This document shows, piece by piece, positions 1 through 9,224 of a stretch of 64,000 nucleotides of DNA. The DNA comes from Moesziomyces globuligerus (taxonomy: Eukaryota > Basidiomycota > Ustilaginomycetes > Ustilaginales > Ustilaginaceae). The position numbers and the translations under genes were made by a program. The notes under the pieces are model-generated. The model searched no databases. It saw nothing but the letters and a program-made list of their open reading frames with translations, and was not told the DNA's origin. The number at the start of each line of letters is the position of its first letter. Position 1 is the stretch's first letter. The stretch covers positions 124,001 to 188,000 of the forward strand of contig JARVLF010000016.1 in NCBI GenBank assembly GCA_030849465.1. Reading direction: 5' to 3'.

Positions 1-158
1 AGACCGGTCTCCAGTACGGCTGGGTGCCCAAGAACCTCGACGAACAGCCCTACGGCGCCAACCCTTGCGGCTCCATCCCTGGCCTCATGGAGGCGGCGCT
101 CGACGGCTCGGCTGAGGCCTCGTGGACCGCGCTCGAGCAGGACGAGCAGCTGTACTAG
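1..158 (+). CDS. C-terminal end of an unidentified protein (partial)
   Basis: An open frame enters from the left edge and stops at TAG 156-158, giving the last 51 residues of a protein whose body lies outside the window. The frame (codons starting at position 3) uses GC-rich codons like the genuine genes here. The tail contains a YGWVPKN stretch, an NPCG motif and an acidic C-terminus ending EQDEQLY. I do not recognise the family. The tail has no membrane segment and no obvious targeting signal. It is followed by about 1.3 kb without a convincing gene and faces the methyltransferase gene convergently. Confidence 0.55.
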   Translation, partial: TGLQYGWVPKNLDEQPYGANPCGSIPGLMEAALDGSAEASWTALEQDEQLY

Positions 159-1499
159 GCACGCACTTGGCCCGGTGCTGTAGCTGGCTCTTGATCACGC
201 CCGAGCGATGCTTCTTCGAGGTTGTTTCCGCCCATACTCAGCGTGGCGCTTCATTGTTTCGACTCGCACATATACCCCCGTGGCGATGCCCTCCGACGTC
301 GAGCGGCAGCCCCGGGCGTGATTCTACATGATCGATGGCCTCGGCACATTCTGCGCCTCTCATGTTCCGCGAGTCCTCCCCAGCCATTTCTGCCCCCCCT
401 TTTTGCCTCAGACTCTGATACGGCAATCACTCACTCGACCTGGTCTCTCCTGCATTGTTTTCCGCCAACCTCCGACCACTGGATGCGCTCCATGACTCTT
501 GTCCGCCCACGACCCGGATCCTTGTTGATAATGACTGCTGCGCAAATACGAGTATGAACATTCACTAGACCTGTCTCGCGTGTGTGGCCTGGCTGAACCG
601 AGTCTCGAGTCTCGAGGCTCGAGCCAGAGCTTGAGTGTTGGTGGGAGTTTCGGAGCGAAAGGAGAGCGAGCCGCTTGAAAATCATTGCGCCCTCGTTCGG
701 ACCCTGGCGGCTGGAGGCTTAATTTAGGGAGAAAATGCCTCCACTTTGAGGCCACCAAGGCGTGCTCGGAGCCTTTCCTCGCATCAAGTTGGCGCGTTAG
801 AGAGCCCGGAAAAAGGCTACGGGCGCATAGGCCGGGTGGGCAAGTGTTGGTCGGAAAGATTGGCACCTTGACTCTTGCTTCCGTTCTTCCACTCACCGCT
901 CATTCGGGTCGTATCTCTATCGCCGTGCGTCCAGGCTCCCTCGTACGCGCTTCGTGCTTGGCTGGTGCGACGATGGCGTGTCCCGTGCACCACCCGGCGT
1001 TCCATGCGCTCGTCTTCCTCATCGGCCTCCTCATCGTGCTCAGCAAGTACATCAAGGCTTGAACACCCGGCCAGCTACTCCCTTATTACGCATCGGAGCC
1101 ATATCGCAGTCGACGCGAGAACAGGACTGAGAAGGAAGCCCAGCATCAGGCGCAAAGAGCCGGCACGCGATTCAGAGCCGCAGCATCCATGTTACCAGCC
1201 TCTCTCCCAGACATCGTGGCTGGGAAGCACCACGAGGAAACCCGATAGGGTCCTCGAAATCATGCTGCATGTCCCTCGACGAGAAGAGGTGCTCCCTACG
1301 CCTCGCATCTTCCCAAGCAGATGCTACAGCAATGCCACTGGGCTTCGACACATGCTAAATCCGCGCACGCATTCTCGCAGCAGCACCGGCTCAGGGCTGC
1401 CATGAATCACAGCGCCATCGCATGCTCATATCAGTGTAGCACACCGCAGAAGCTAATCGAATCCGTCACAGCGTGTAGAATCGATAGCGTTGGAGAGGA
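159..1499. other. Intergenic stretch, convergent 3' sides
   Basis: This lies between the stop of the partial gene and the 3' end of the methyltransferase gene. Base composition is more even than in the flanking coding DNA. It holds short palindromic CTCGAG-rich sequence near 600-625. The only item of interest is a very short ORF at 973-1062, listed separately. I see no other gene, RNA or mobile element. Confidence 0.5.
973..1062 (+). CDS. Possible 29-residue hydrophobic micropeptide
   Basis: ATG at 973 to TGA at 1060-1062 encodes 29 residues: a short polar His/Pro-containing head, one hydrophobic stretch (FHALVFLIGLLIVL) and a basic tail (SKYIKA). This is the arrangement of a minimal single-pass membrane peptide. 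The ATG context (cgacgATGG) is acceptable. The frame is open upstream to 685 without membrane character, so it could instead be the last exon of a spliced gene. I found no matching family (it does not resemble OST4 or TOM5/6), and an ORF of this length can arise by chance. Confidence 0.25.
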   Translation: MACPVHHPAFHALVFLIGLLIVLSKYIKA

Positions 1500-3005
1500 T
1501 CACCAGGAGTAGGTCTGGCGGTCGAGTCTCCAGACGGCCTTCCTGGTGGTGATGGGACTATCCGAGGCGGTGCCGTCCGGATTCTGGAGACGCAGCTGGG
1601 CGGTCATGGTGTAGGAGCGCTGGTCGTTGACCTTGCAGTGGACGCTGCCGCCGAGTTTCTGACCGCGGTTGACGGCGAGGGGTTCCTGAAGCAGAAACCT
1701 GACCTGCTGCCAGTGGGTGGCTTCGGCGTAGGGGCTGGTGGTCATGAAGTTGTTGACGCCGTTGGCTGATGTTGCGGCCTCGACGGTGGGGAGGGTGTTG
1801 AGGACCGCGTCCATGCAGGTAGCTGCGGACGAGGCGGCCTTGATGGAATCGATGGCTGCTTCGATCGACATGGCGCCCGCGCCGTTTGCATTCGCATCGC
1901 CCATCGTCGTATCCGCCTCACGCTCTGCGGCGGAGGACTGGGAGTTGAAGTGCAGATCGAACCAGCCGCCGATTCCGTGCACGATGGCGGCGTGCGAGAA
2001 GGTCCACTCTACCGGTACGGTGAACTCCTGCAGGTGCGCCTTGGTGATGGTGGCAAAGTCGATCACGTAGTCGCTCGAGACGCTGAGCAGGCACTGCGGC
2101 GCAAAGACGCCGACGACGGGGCTCGAAAAGTTCTCCTCGAACGCCAGCGCCGCAAACGGCGAGACGTCGACGCCGTAAAAGTTGCTGTTGAGCCACCACT
2201 TGGCCTTGGTCGCCGTATCGTTCCACAGCTGCTTGTCCTCAAACGGCGCCAGGCAGATCGTACCCGCGGAGGGGAACACCGATCCTCCCGGGGCGAGGAA
2301 GCGATCGCGCGCATCGAGAAACGACTCGCACATGCGCTCGTGCACCAGCAGCACTCCGAGACACTCGGAGACGATCGTATCCACCTGCCCGTGCCCCTCG
2401 AGATGCTCCGGCGTCACATCCTCCACCTTGCTGTGCACGGGCACCAGTCGTCCTTGCAACCAGCCGTTGCGCGGTTCGGCGGGATTCGTACCACCGAAAA
2501 GCGCGCTCGTCGCCGTCGCCGCACTGGCATCCGTGGCTCCCATCAGATCCAGCAGCTCGCTCTCCTTGCGCACCTCTTCCGCCTGACGCGAAGCCAGGCC
2601 GTTGGTCGAGGATGTGGACTGTGCGGCGCTGCGATCGGAGGCATTGACCACGTGGCGCAGGCACTCGACCATGTTGGAGGCTTCGATGGCGTAGACCTTC
2701 TTGGCACCCGCCTGAGCCGAGAAGAAGCTGAGGATGCCGTTGCCCGCGCCGACGTCCATGACCACCTTGTCCTGAAAGTCGCGCGCATTGTTGAAGATGG
2801 CGCGCTGGTAGGCCGCGGTACGCACCGTATCCTGGAGCATCTGCGCCTGGTGCGAGAGCATCGAGTAGTAGCCAAAGTACGCCTCGTCCTTCTGCTCGTA
2901 GATCTCGCCGAGCGCCGGTGCGGCCGCCGCCGCCGACGACGAGGGCCCGGCAGAACGCGTGCCAGCCGTTGAGCCAGAGGCGCCGATGTCGATTGGCTCC
3001 GCCAT
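1500..3005 (-). CDS. Type I protein arginine methyltransferase, CARM1/PRMT4-like
   Basis: The 501-residue product is a class I PRMT that would transfer methyl groups from S-adenosylmethionine to arginines of histones or RNA-binding proteins. The N-terminal YFGYYSMLSHQAQMLQD (res. 43-59) and the following VRTAAYQRAIFNN closely follow CARM1. SAM motif I is VMDVGAGNG (82-90), with acidic E108 after strand 2. The double-E loop is SECLGVLLVHERM (E214, E223), and the THW loop is at 430-432. Two family oddities are visible: about 50 extra residues (roughly 125-180) after the SAM-binding core, and a low-complexity Ala/Ser insertion at about 355-415 in the beta-barrel. The CARM1 double-E proline is replaced by Cys215. 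The gene is intronless, and its start is 576 bp from the divergent bromodomain gene. The family assignment is firm; CARM1 as the subtype is likely. Confidence 0.9.
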   Translation of the reverse strand: MAEPIDIGASGSTAGTRSAGPSSSAAAAAPALGEIYEQKDEAYFGYYSMLSHQAQMLQDTVRTAAYQRAIFNNARDFQDKVVMDVGAGNGILSFFSAQAGAKKVYAIEASNMVECLRHVVNASDRSAAQSTSSTNGLASRQAEEVRKESELLDLMGATDASAATATSALFGGTNPAEPRNGWLQGRLVPVHSKVEDVTPEHLEGHGQVDTIVSECLGVLLVHERMCESFLDARDRFLAPGGSVFPSAGTICLAPFEDKQLWNDTATKAKWWLNSNFYGVDVSPFAALAFEENFSSPVVGVFAPQCLLSVSSDYVIDFATITKAHLQEFTVPVEWTFSHAAIVHGIGGWFDLHFNSQSSAAEREADTTMGDANANGAGAMSIEAAIDSIKAASSAATCMDAVLNTLPTVEAATSANGVNNFMTTSPYAEATHWQQVRFLLQEPLAVNRGQKLGGSVHCKVNDQRSYTMTAQLRLQNPDGTASDSPITTRKAVWRLDRQTYSW

Positions 3006-3581
3006 GGCGTCGATGCACTGGGCGAGTGGATGGTGGAGGATGTCCGAGATGCGAATGGTCTGCGTTGATCTGGTCGCACAGAATGCGAATTGGGAATGCC
3101 TCGGCCGTCGGAAGACCTACGCTTTGCATGGCACGGACTTGCAAGCTTCCTAACAGCTTCTTTGCTCCGAACGCTCGGCGAGACCTTCCACACGACCCGA
3201 ACCAAGTCAATCGGGCTGGGTCTGTAAATCGGGATCGATCGCGTCGATGATGCTCGGTCCGCACAGCGGCTAAATTCCAGAATCCGATGGAGCACCGATG
3301 CTTCCGAGACTGCCATCATCTACCTCGCATTCACTTTGACCCTCGCATCCCATCCATCCAACACCAGCACGGCGGTGGACTGCATCCCTGACCGGCGTTC
3401 TGCTCGAGCGGGGCAAGCGACGCAAGCGACGCATCCGAGGCGCACGCGTACGTGCTCAGCCTAACCGCATCCGCCTGCCTTTCGCATCCGACCTACGACT
3501 CCACGCGCCTTGGCACTCTCAACTGGACGCCCACAGGGTCCGCCCGCACTTCTGCACACGTACATCAGTACGATCTCCGCG
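3006..3581. promoter_or_regulatory. Divergent promoter region, PRMT / bromodomain gene
   Basis: These 576 bp separate two divergently transcribed start codons. There is no long frame with coding character, and the sequence is less GC-rich than either gene. It presumably holds both promoters and 5' UTRs. I could not assign a TATA box or a specific factor site. An in-frame upstream ATG for the bromodomain gene lies at 3510 but adds 24 non-conserved residues. Confidence 0.5.
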
Positions 3582-5969
3582 ATGAATCCGATGATTCCGT
3601 CTCCGCACGCGCTGCAGCCGTCGGCGCTCGCCAAGCTGACGTTGCGGGACAAGCTCTTGCTCGCGCAGGCGGTGCACGAGGTGGGCACGTCGCCGCCCGA
3701 CTGGGGCAAGGTCTCTTCGTTGCTGCTCGCGCATCCGCTCATCCGGCAGCAGGCGCGGCTGGAGCAGGCTGCGCATGCCGGGCTGACGCTCGGGCGGATC
3801 TTTGGCACGCGCGAGTGCGAGCGCGCCTGGACGGCGCTGATGCGCCAACGCGGCCTCGTGCTGAGCAAGGAAGAGGCGGCGCCGGAACCGACGACGCCGA
3901 GCACGCCCAAGCCCAAGGAACCGCGCGGACTGCAACCGCGCACCGACAAGCGCTCGCAGCTCGCGCTCGCGCAGCTGCTCTACGCCGAACGCATGGAGGA
4001 GCTCAAGGAGCAGATCAGGGACAAGGAGGAGCAGTTCAAGTGCCTCGTCCGCGAGATCGACGAGATCAAGTCCGGCAAGGCCGACGCAAGGCTCGAAATG
4101 GAGCTGCGCATCGAGATGGAGAACCTCGCAAACGGGCCGCCGCTGCCGCCGTCGACACCTGGCAGCGCGGCGCCGTCGGTGGCTGCGCCTACCACGCCGG
4201 GCTCGACCGCCTCGACCACACCCAAGAGCGCAAAGGCCAAGGGCCGCGCGCGTGGCGAGAGCTCGGCGACCCAGCCGGCCGATCCTTCCAAAAGCTCGCC
4301 GCGCTCCGAGCTCGGCTCGGCTCCCAGCAGCGCCAGCAAGCCACCAGCAGCCAAGGCCGGCACGGCAGACCGACGTCCCAGTGTCGACCAGAGCTCGCCG
4401 ACCAAGTTGATACCGGGACCCGCGCCGGCGTTGCCCAGCACGCCGTCGATCACACTGCCACCCCCGGTGTCCGCGGCGAACAAGGCGTCCACCATCAGTG
4501 CGACGAGCTCCGCGACCACTACAGCACCAGCATCAGCACCAGCATCAGCACCAGCAGCGGTGGTTGCGCCAGCGCCAAGTGCAGCCAGCGGCGACAGCAC
4601 CAACGCGGACGTGTCGGCGGCAGAAGCGGGCGCGGCGGGTATGACGACTGCCGAGGCGGAGGAGGCGGTGGCTTCAGCAGCGACCGAGGCGGCGGTCAAG
4701 GCGCTGCAGGACGAAAAGGCGGCGAGCGAGGCGCTCGAGGCGCAGGTCGACAAGGCGGCCGACAAGGTGGTCGAGACGCAGACCACGCTCGAGCTCTCGG
4801 CGCAGGCCGAGGGCAACCAAGCTGCATCGGAAGGCGCCAAGCCCGCCGAGAGCGCCGCGGTTGCAGCACCAGCGGCACCAGAGGGCGATGCGGTGGATGC
4901 AAAGAAAGAGGCGGCGCCAGGCGCACCAGCAGCCGACGTGGTGGTCAAGGAGAAGGAGCCGGCGCAAGCTGTGCTTGCACAAGCAGCTCCGCCCGTGGCG
5001 GCCGCAGCGGCAACAGCGAGTGCGACGGACAGGGCAACAGTGGCCCCGAGCGCGCCTGCGGCTGCTGTGGCGTCCAGCAAGACCGAGGCGACGCCGACCG
5101 AGGCCGCATCTGGGAACAAGCGGAAGCGCAGCGAGGACGAGCCGCCAGCGCCGGTGGCAGAGTCCAAGAGCGAGGCACCCGAGCCGACGCCGCCGGCGGC
5201 GCGGTCGGAGACGGGGTCTCCTGTCAAGAAGGCGCGCACGGCGGAAGCGGTGGTGGCGACGTCGGACGGCGAGATGGACAGCGAAGACGAGGCTGCCGCC
5301 GCTGTCGGTGTGGAGTCGGATGCTGCGACCAAGCCTGCGATTCCATCCGTCGCTGCCTCGACCGCTGCTCCTGCTGGTGGCTCGGACGGCAAGGCCAAGC
5401 GGTCGGACGAGGATGCGGCGATGGAGGAGGCAGCAGCGTCGTCTTCTTCGGACGAGGACGAGGCGGAGGACGAAGTGCAGACGGTGCGCTCGTCTCGCAA
5501 GCGGAGTCCGGCCAAGGGAGGTGACGAGGAGACGGGCAAGGCGGATGCGACGGCGGGGACGGCGGGGGCGGCGGGGACGGCGGGGGCGGCGGTGGTGGTG
5601 CGTGCGACGCCGCCGGTGAGCGAGCGGAGCAAGGCGGCGAAGCGCAAGCAGGCGCAGGTGCTCTCGATGCTGCTGACCGAAGTGTCGAACCACACGCACG
5701 GCAACCTCTTCCACGCGCCCATCAAGGAGCAGGACGCGCCGGACTACTATACGCTCATCAAGCAGCCGCTCGACATCAAGACGATCAAGGCGCGCATCAA
5801 GGAGGGCGCCATCGCCACGCCCAAACAGCTCCGCAAGGCGCTCAACCTCATGTTTGCCAACAGCCTCCTCTACAACCGCCCGGGCACCGAGGTGCATCGC
5901 ATGGCGAGCGAGATGTCGGCGGCCAGCGAGGAGATCTTCAAGCGCTTCGAAGGCACACAGCGCTTCTAG
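3582..5969 (+). CDS. BRD8-like bromodomain protein (putative NuA4 subunit)
   Basis: The product has 795 residues from ATG 3582. An in-frame ATG at 3510 would add 24, but the conserved part begins after 3582. The N-terminus (LTLRDKLLLAQAV, then DWGKVSSLL) resembles the SANT-like start of BRD8 and fission-yeast Bdc1, subunits of the NuA4 acetyltransferase complex. A coiled segment with many charged residues follows (about 125-180), then roughly 450 residues of Ala/Pro/Ser/Glu low complexity with acidic patches and basic clusters suited to nuclear import. The C-terminal bromodomain (about 690-785) shows DYYTLIKQPLDIKTIK and NSLLYNRPG, including the acetyl-lysine-contacting Asn. The inferred role is reading acetylated histones within NuA4. 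An 18-bp coding tandem repeat sits at 5558-5593. Another bromodomain subfamily is possible, but the N-terminus favours BRD8. Confidence 0.75.
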   Translation: MNPMIPSPHALQPSALAKLTLRDKLLLAQAVHEVGTSPPDWGKVSSLLLAHPLIRQQARLEQAAHAGLTLGRIFGTRECERAWTALMRQRGLVLSKEEAAPEPTTPSTPKPKEPRGLQPRTDKRSQLALAQLLYAERMEELKEQIRDKEEQFKCLVREIDEIKSGKADARLEMELRIEMENLANGPPLPPSTPGSAAPSVAAPTTPGSTASTTPKSAKAKGRARGESSATQPADPSKSSPRSELGSAPSSASKPPAAKAGTADRRPSVDQSSPTKLIPGPAPALPSTPSITLPPPVSAANKASTISATSSATTTAPASAPASAPAAVVAPAPSAASGDSTNADVSAAEAGAAGMTTAEAEEAVASAATEAAVKALQDEKAASEALEAQVDKAADKVVETQTTLELSAQAEGNQAASEGAKPAESAAVAAPAAPEGDAVDAKKEAAPGAPAADVVVKEKEPAQAVLAQAAPPVAAAAATASATDRATVAPSAPAAAVASSKTEATPTEAASGNKRKRSEDEPPAPVAESKSEAPEPTPPAARSETGSPVKKARTAEAVVATSDGEMDSEDEAAAAVGVESDAATKPAIPSVAASTAAPAGGSDGKAKRSDEDAAMEEAAASSSSDEDEAEDEVQTVRSSRKRSPAKGGDEETGKADATAGTAGAAGTAGAAVVVRATPPVSERSKAAKRKQAQVLSMLLTEVSNHTHGNLFHAPIKEQDAPDYYTLIKQPLDIKTIKARIKEGAIATPKQLRKALNLMFANSLLYNRPGTEVHRMASEMSAASEEIFKRFEGTQRF
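5558..5593 (+). repeat. Coding minisatellite, 2 x 18 bp
   Basis: Two near-identical copies of an 18-base G-rich unit (gacggcgggggcggcggg) lie in the bromodomain gene and encode a repeated Thr-Ala-Gly-Ala-Ala-Gly unit. Length is a multiple of three, so copy number can change without a frameshift. Confidence 0.8.
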
Positions 5970-6443
5970 GCCAATACAGCGGTATCTTGTCTAGGAAGCT
6001 AGCTCGTTGCAGTGAAAAAGAGAGTGGATGGGATGTTAGAGCTGAGATTGACGAAAGGGGGCAAGCGGGGGGGAAATCGTATGAGTTGGCGGCGGCGAGA
6101 GGGGGGGCGAGGCTAGCGGCGGCTTGTTGCGTTTTCAAACGCCGGGATGGGGGAGGCGCGCTGCTGTGGAGGCCGCCAGCGACGCACGCTGTCGATCGGG
6201 AATTTTTAGAAACAACACGGCGCTGTCGCACTTTTCAGAGACGGAGGCAAGCGACAAGGGCCGAAGCGGGAAAAAGTGGGCTGATGCCAAGCTTCAGGGT
6301 CCTGAGCGCCGACGAGTTGGGATGCAGGGTTGGCAAAAGATGTGGTCGAGGGGGTGTCGCAAGCTTGTCTCCAGCCCTCGCATTTCCACATCTACACCCT
6401 ATCTCTACGGAGCTATAGTGACAAGAGGAGGGTTGGAAAGCAG
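5970..6443. promoter_or_regulatory. Intergenic region upstream of the SDR gene
   Basis: These 474 bp lie between tandem genes and presumably carry the 3' UTR of the bromodomain gene and the promoter of the dehydrogenase. A G-rich stretch lies near 6060-6120. No RNA gene or repeat element was recognised. Confidence 0.45.
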
Positions 6444-7496
6444 ATGGCGTCGTATACGAGTATAGCTCTCGACATGCTGCGGCACACGCCGCCGTCGCGG
6501 AGCTGCAAGCACTGGGAGCCCGACGAGTCGATGGCGTATCTGGGCGATCGCATCGTCATCCTCACCGGTCCGACTTCGGGGATCGGGTACGAGACGCTAC
6601 GACAGCTCGTGCTCTCCTCGGCGCACGTCTACATGTTTGGACGCAATGTGGACAAGCTCACCGTCACCGCCGAGACCATCGCTCACGAATGTCGCTTGGC
6701 GCTGGCAGGGTATGCGGAAGGACATGCGAGGTACGGACGGCAGGTGGGGAAGATGACACCTGTGCAGTGTGATCTTAGCAGTTTGGCGAGTGTACGCGCA
6801 GCGGTGGACGAGTTCCTGACGCACGAGCGGCGCGTGGATATCGTCATGTGCAACGCAGGGGTGATGGAGGCAGGCAAGACGGTGGATGGATACGAGATGA
6901 TGTGGGGTACGAATGTTCTCGGTCACCATGCTCTTGTTCGACTCCTACTTCCTGCGCTCCGCGCTTCGGCGAGCGAGAGGAACAGCACAGCGACCGGAGA
7001 GACAAGAGTCGTCTTTACAGCCTCGGATACGCATCGTTGGGTCAACCATCCCTCGCACCTCACGCGCGCCAATCTCGACGATCCCGCCAGCTCGTCGCTC
7101 GGCTTCGTCCATCTCTACGGTCGCTCCAAACTCGGCAACATCCTCACAGCCACCAACCTCGCCCGCATCGCCAAGCAGCACGCATGGGGCATCACCGTCA
7201 CCTCGGTCCATCCAGGCGGCGTAAAGTCGCAGCTCGGTTCCACCAATCGTCTCCTGACGCGCGTCAAGAACTGGTTCCTCGTCCCCGCATCCCTCGGCGC
7301 CGTCACCCAGCTCTGGGCCGCCACTGCCGCAAACAAAGACTCCGTACACGCCGCCTACGCCGTACCCTGGGCCTCTATCGGTCAACCGAGCCATCTGGCA
7401 AGAGATCAAAGCCTCGCTGTCCTCGCTTGGGACTGGTGCGAAGCACAGTGCAATGCCCACGCCCTCGACATAGAACCTCTACCCGCGATCCCATGA
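6444..7496 (+). CDS. Short-chain dehydrogenase/reductase (SDR)
   Basis: The 350-residue product is a classical-type SDR and a predicted NAD(P)(H)-dependent oxidoreductase. The Rossmann cofactor motif is TGPTSGIG (res. 41-48), the NAG motif appears as CNAGV, the catalytic Ser is S194 in FTASDTH, and the YxxxK pair is Y225/K229 in YGRSKL, followed by the VHPGGVKSQL turn. The pattern resembles the retinol-dehydrogenase/WWOX-like group of fungal SDRs, but the substrate cannot be read from the sequence. The start at 6444 is preferred over an in-frame ATG at 6330, whose extra 38 residues are unlike the family. The C-terminus carries no peroxisomal signal. The gene faces DUS1 convergently, 174 bp apart. 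Confidence 0.85.
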   Translation: MASYTSIALDMLRHTPPSRSCKHWEPDESMAYLGDRIVILTGPTSGIGYETLRQLVLSSAHVYMFGRNVDKLTVTAETIAHECRLALAGYAEGHARYGRQVGKMTPVQCDLSSLASVRAAVDEFLTHERRVDIVMCNAGVMEAGKTVDGYEMMWGTNVLGHHALVRLLLPALRASASERNSTATGETRVVFTASDTHRWVNHPSHLTRANLDDPASSSLGFVHLYGRSKLGNILTATNLARIAKQHAWGITVTSVHPGGVKSQLGSTNRLLTRVKNWFLVPASLGAVTQLWAATAANKDSVHAAYAVPWASIGQPSHLARDQSLAVLAWDWCEAQCNAHALDIEPLPAIP

Positions 7497-7670
7497 TACC
7501 CCCCCCACCTCTCACCATTTCGCACGACAACCCTTGTCAAGCCCCTGCACACAACGCTCACGCAATCTCCAGACGCTCTAATCACGCAGCCCAAACCCAC
7601 GCCCAGTCGCGCTGGATTCGTGCTGAATCTCGAGTTCTATGAGCCAACATGTGAGGGATCGGAAAAAGGT

Positions 7671-9224
7671 TCAGCTCGCCAGCGCGGGCGAGGCGGTTTC
7701 GGTGGATGCCGTGGCGGTCTCGGCGACGCGAGGGCGCTTTTCCTCCGAGCCGAGCTCACGGTCTGCACTCTCGGACCTCTGTCTGGCGGGTTTGGACTTG
7801 GCGTCCTCGCTGCCGTGTTGGGACTCGGCGACGCGCTCGGCGCGGGCCTTCTTGGCCTCCTGACCGCTCTCCTCAGCGGTGACGAGCGGGGGGCGGAAGT
7901 AGGGCTGTGCGAGCCAGTGCGGGATGAACGCCGGCCGGTGCTGATCGGGCCTGAGCGGGTCGGGAGGGGTCAAGACCGACACGGATCCGGGCAAGGGCGG
8001 ATCCTGAGGCCTCTGCCATTTCTCCTGGCTCGCGTCCTGGTCGAGTCTACGTTCGAGTTCGGTGACAAAGGCGCGGTAGGTGGCGATGCGCGCCTCGCCG
8101 AGCGCCTTGTCGTCGTAGCGCGACTTGCCGAGCGCCTCGCGCAGGTCGCGATGCACCTCGAGCGCCGGCCGACAGAGCCGGAAGAGATGCGCCTTGATCG
8201 CGCTGCTGCCCGTCGGCGTGCGCAGCTGCGTGACAATGTCGAGGTACTCGTGCGCCATGCGCGCCAGCGAGGGAAACGGCAACTCGGGCGCGTTGGGAAA
8301 CATCCGACTTGCCTCGGCCGGCAACGTACGCAGAAACACCGCAGGGTTGTACAGATTGCCCTCGGCGCTCATCACGCCGTCGGCGCTCGTCTGCGCCAGC
8401 GCATCCTGCCAGTCTTGCGGATAGAGCACATTGCCGTTGGCAAAGACGGGCACGCCGACCGCCTCCTTCACCGCCCGAATCTTGGCCCAGTCCGCCAGAC
8501 CCGTGTGATGCCCCTTCATGCTGCGCGTGCGACCGTGCACGGTGATGATCTGCGCGCCGGCGCGCTCGAGCATCTTGGCGTAAGCCACCGTCTTGTCCGT
8601 CGTCTCGTAGACGCGCATCTTGGCCGTCACGGGGATGCGCAGGTTGAGGTGGAGGATGTTGACGAGCTGGAAGATCAGCGGCCAGTCCTCCATGAGGTAC
8701 GAGCCGTAGTGTCCGCGACGCGCAATGTGCTGCGGACAGCCGAGGTTGAGATCCACCGCATCGCATCGATCCTGCACCACCTCGGCCGCCTTGAGCAGCG
8801 TGGCCGGATCGTTGGAGCAGAACTGGACGAACAGCGGTCGATCCGTGTCGCTCGAAGACCCTTGCTCGGACAGCAGCGAGGCGATCGCCGCACCACCTTC
8901 CTCGCCAAACTCCTTGTTGAAGTTGACCTCCTGGTACTTGACCTTCTTCTTCTTGCTGTTCTCGTCCACGAAGAGCTTGGCGTTGATCATGGGCGTGTAC
9001 ACCAGATCGGCTCCATAGCGGCGCGAGAGTACACGCCAGGCGAGCTCGGACTGGTCCACCATCGGCGCCACCACGCGCTGCGGAGAGCCGATCGAGCGGT
9101 AGAAGTCCCACGAGCCGAGCTTCTGGTGCACGGGCACGCCCGTCGGCGGGAACGAGTCCAGTTCGGGCACGACAGCCGGGCCGACGTCCGTCGTCGACGG
9201 TGCAGTGGGAACAGCTTCCGGCAT
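7671..9224 (-). CDS. DUS1: tRNA-dihydrouridine(16/17) synthase
   Basis: The 517-residue flavoenzyme reduces uridine to dihydrouridine in the D-loop of cytoplasmic tRNAs. Diagnostic DUS1 sequence is VAPMVDQSELAWRVLSRRYG (res. 52-71), followed by YTPM. The FMN-barrel active site is visible as DLNLGCPQ with catalytic Cys163, TAKMRVY with Lys202, and ITVHGRTR with His230. A Lys-rich insertion (about 88-105) and a long charged C-terminal tail (about 410-517) extend beyond the yeast enzyme. The start at 9224 is chosen; an in-frame ATG at 9329 would add 35 Pro/His-rich residues, possibly a mitochondrial-type leader. The gene is intronless. Confidence 0.92.
   Translation of the reverse strand: MPEAVPTAPSTTDVGPAVVPELDSFPPTGVPVHQKLGSWDFYRSIGSPQRVVAPMVDQSELAWRVLSRRYGADLVYTPMINAKLFVDENSKKKKVKYQEVNFNKEFGEEGGAAIASLLSEQGSSSDTDRPLFVQFCSNDPATLLKAAEVVQDRCDAVDLNLGCPQHIARRGHYGSYLMEDWPLIFQLVNILHLNLRIPVTAKMRVYETTDKTVAYAKMLERAGAQIITVHGRTRSMKGHHTGLADWAKIRAVKEAVGVPVFANGNVLYPQDWQDALAQTSADGVMSAEGNLYNPAVFLRTLPAEASRMFPNAPELPFPSLARMAHEYLDIVTQLRTPTGSSAIKAHLFRLCRPALEVHRDLREALGKSRYDDKALGEARIATYRAFVTELERRLDQDASQEKWQRPQDPPLPGSVSVLTPPDPLRPDQHRPAFIPHWLAQPYFRPPLVTAEESGQEAKKARAERVAESQHGSEDAKSKPARQRSESADRELGSEEKRPRVAETATASTETASPALAS

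Noticed and set aside
4524..4560. Short interspersed CAGCACCAGCAT repeat suspected to be a mobile or CRISPR-like array
   Set aside because: It is an in-frame Ala/Pro/Ser low-complexity coding repeat within the bromodomain protein; spacing and content do not fit a CRISPR array, and the genome is eukaryotic.
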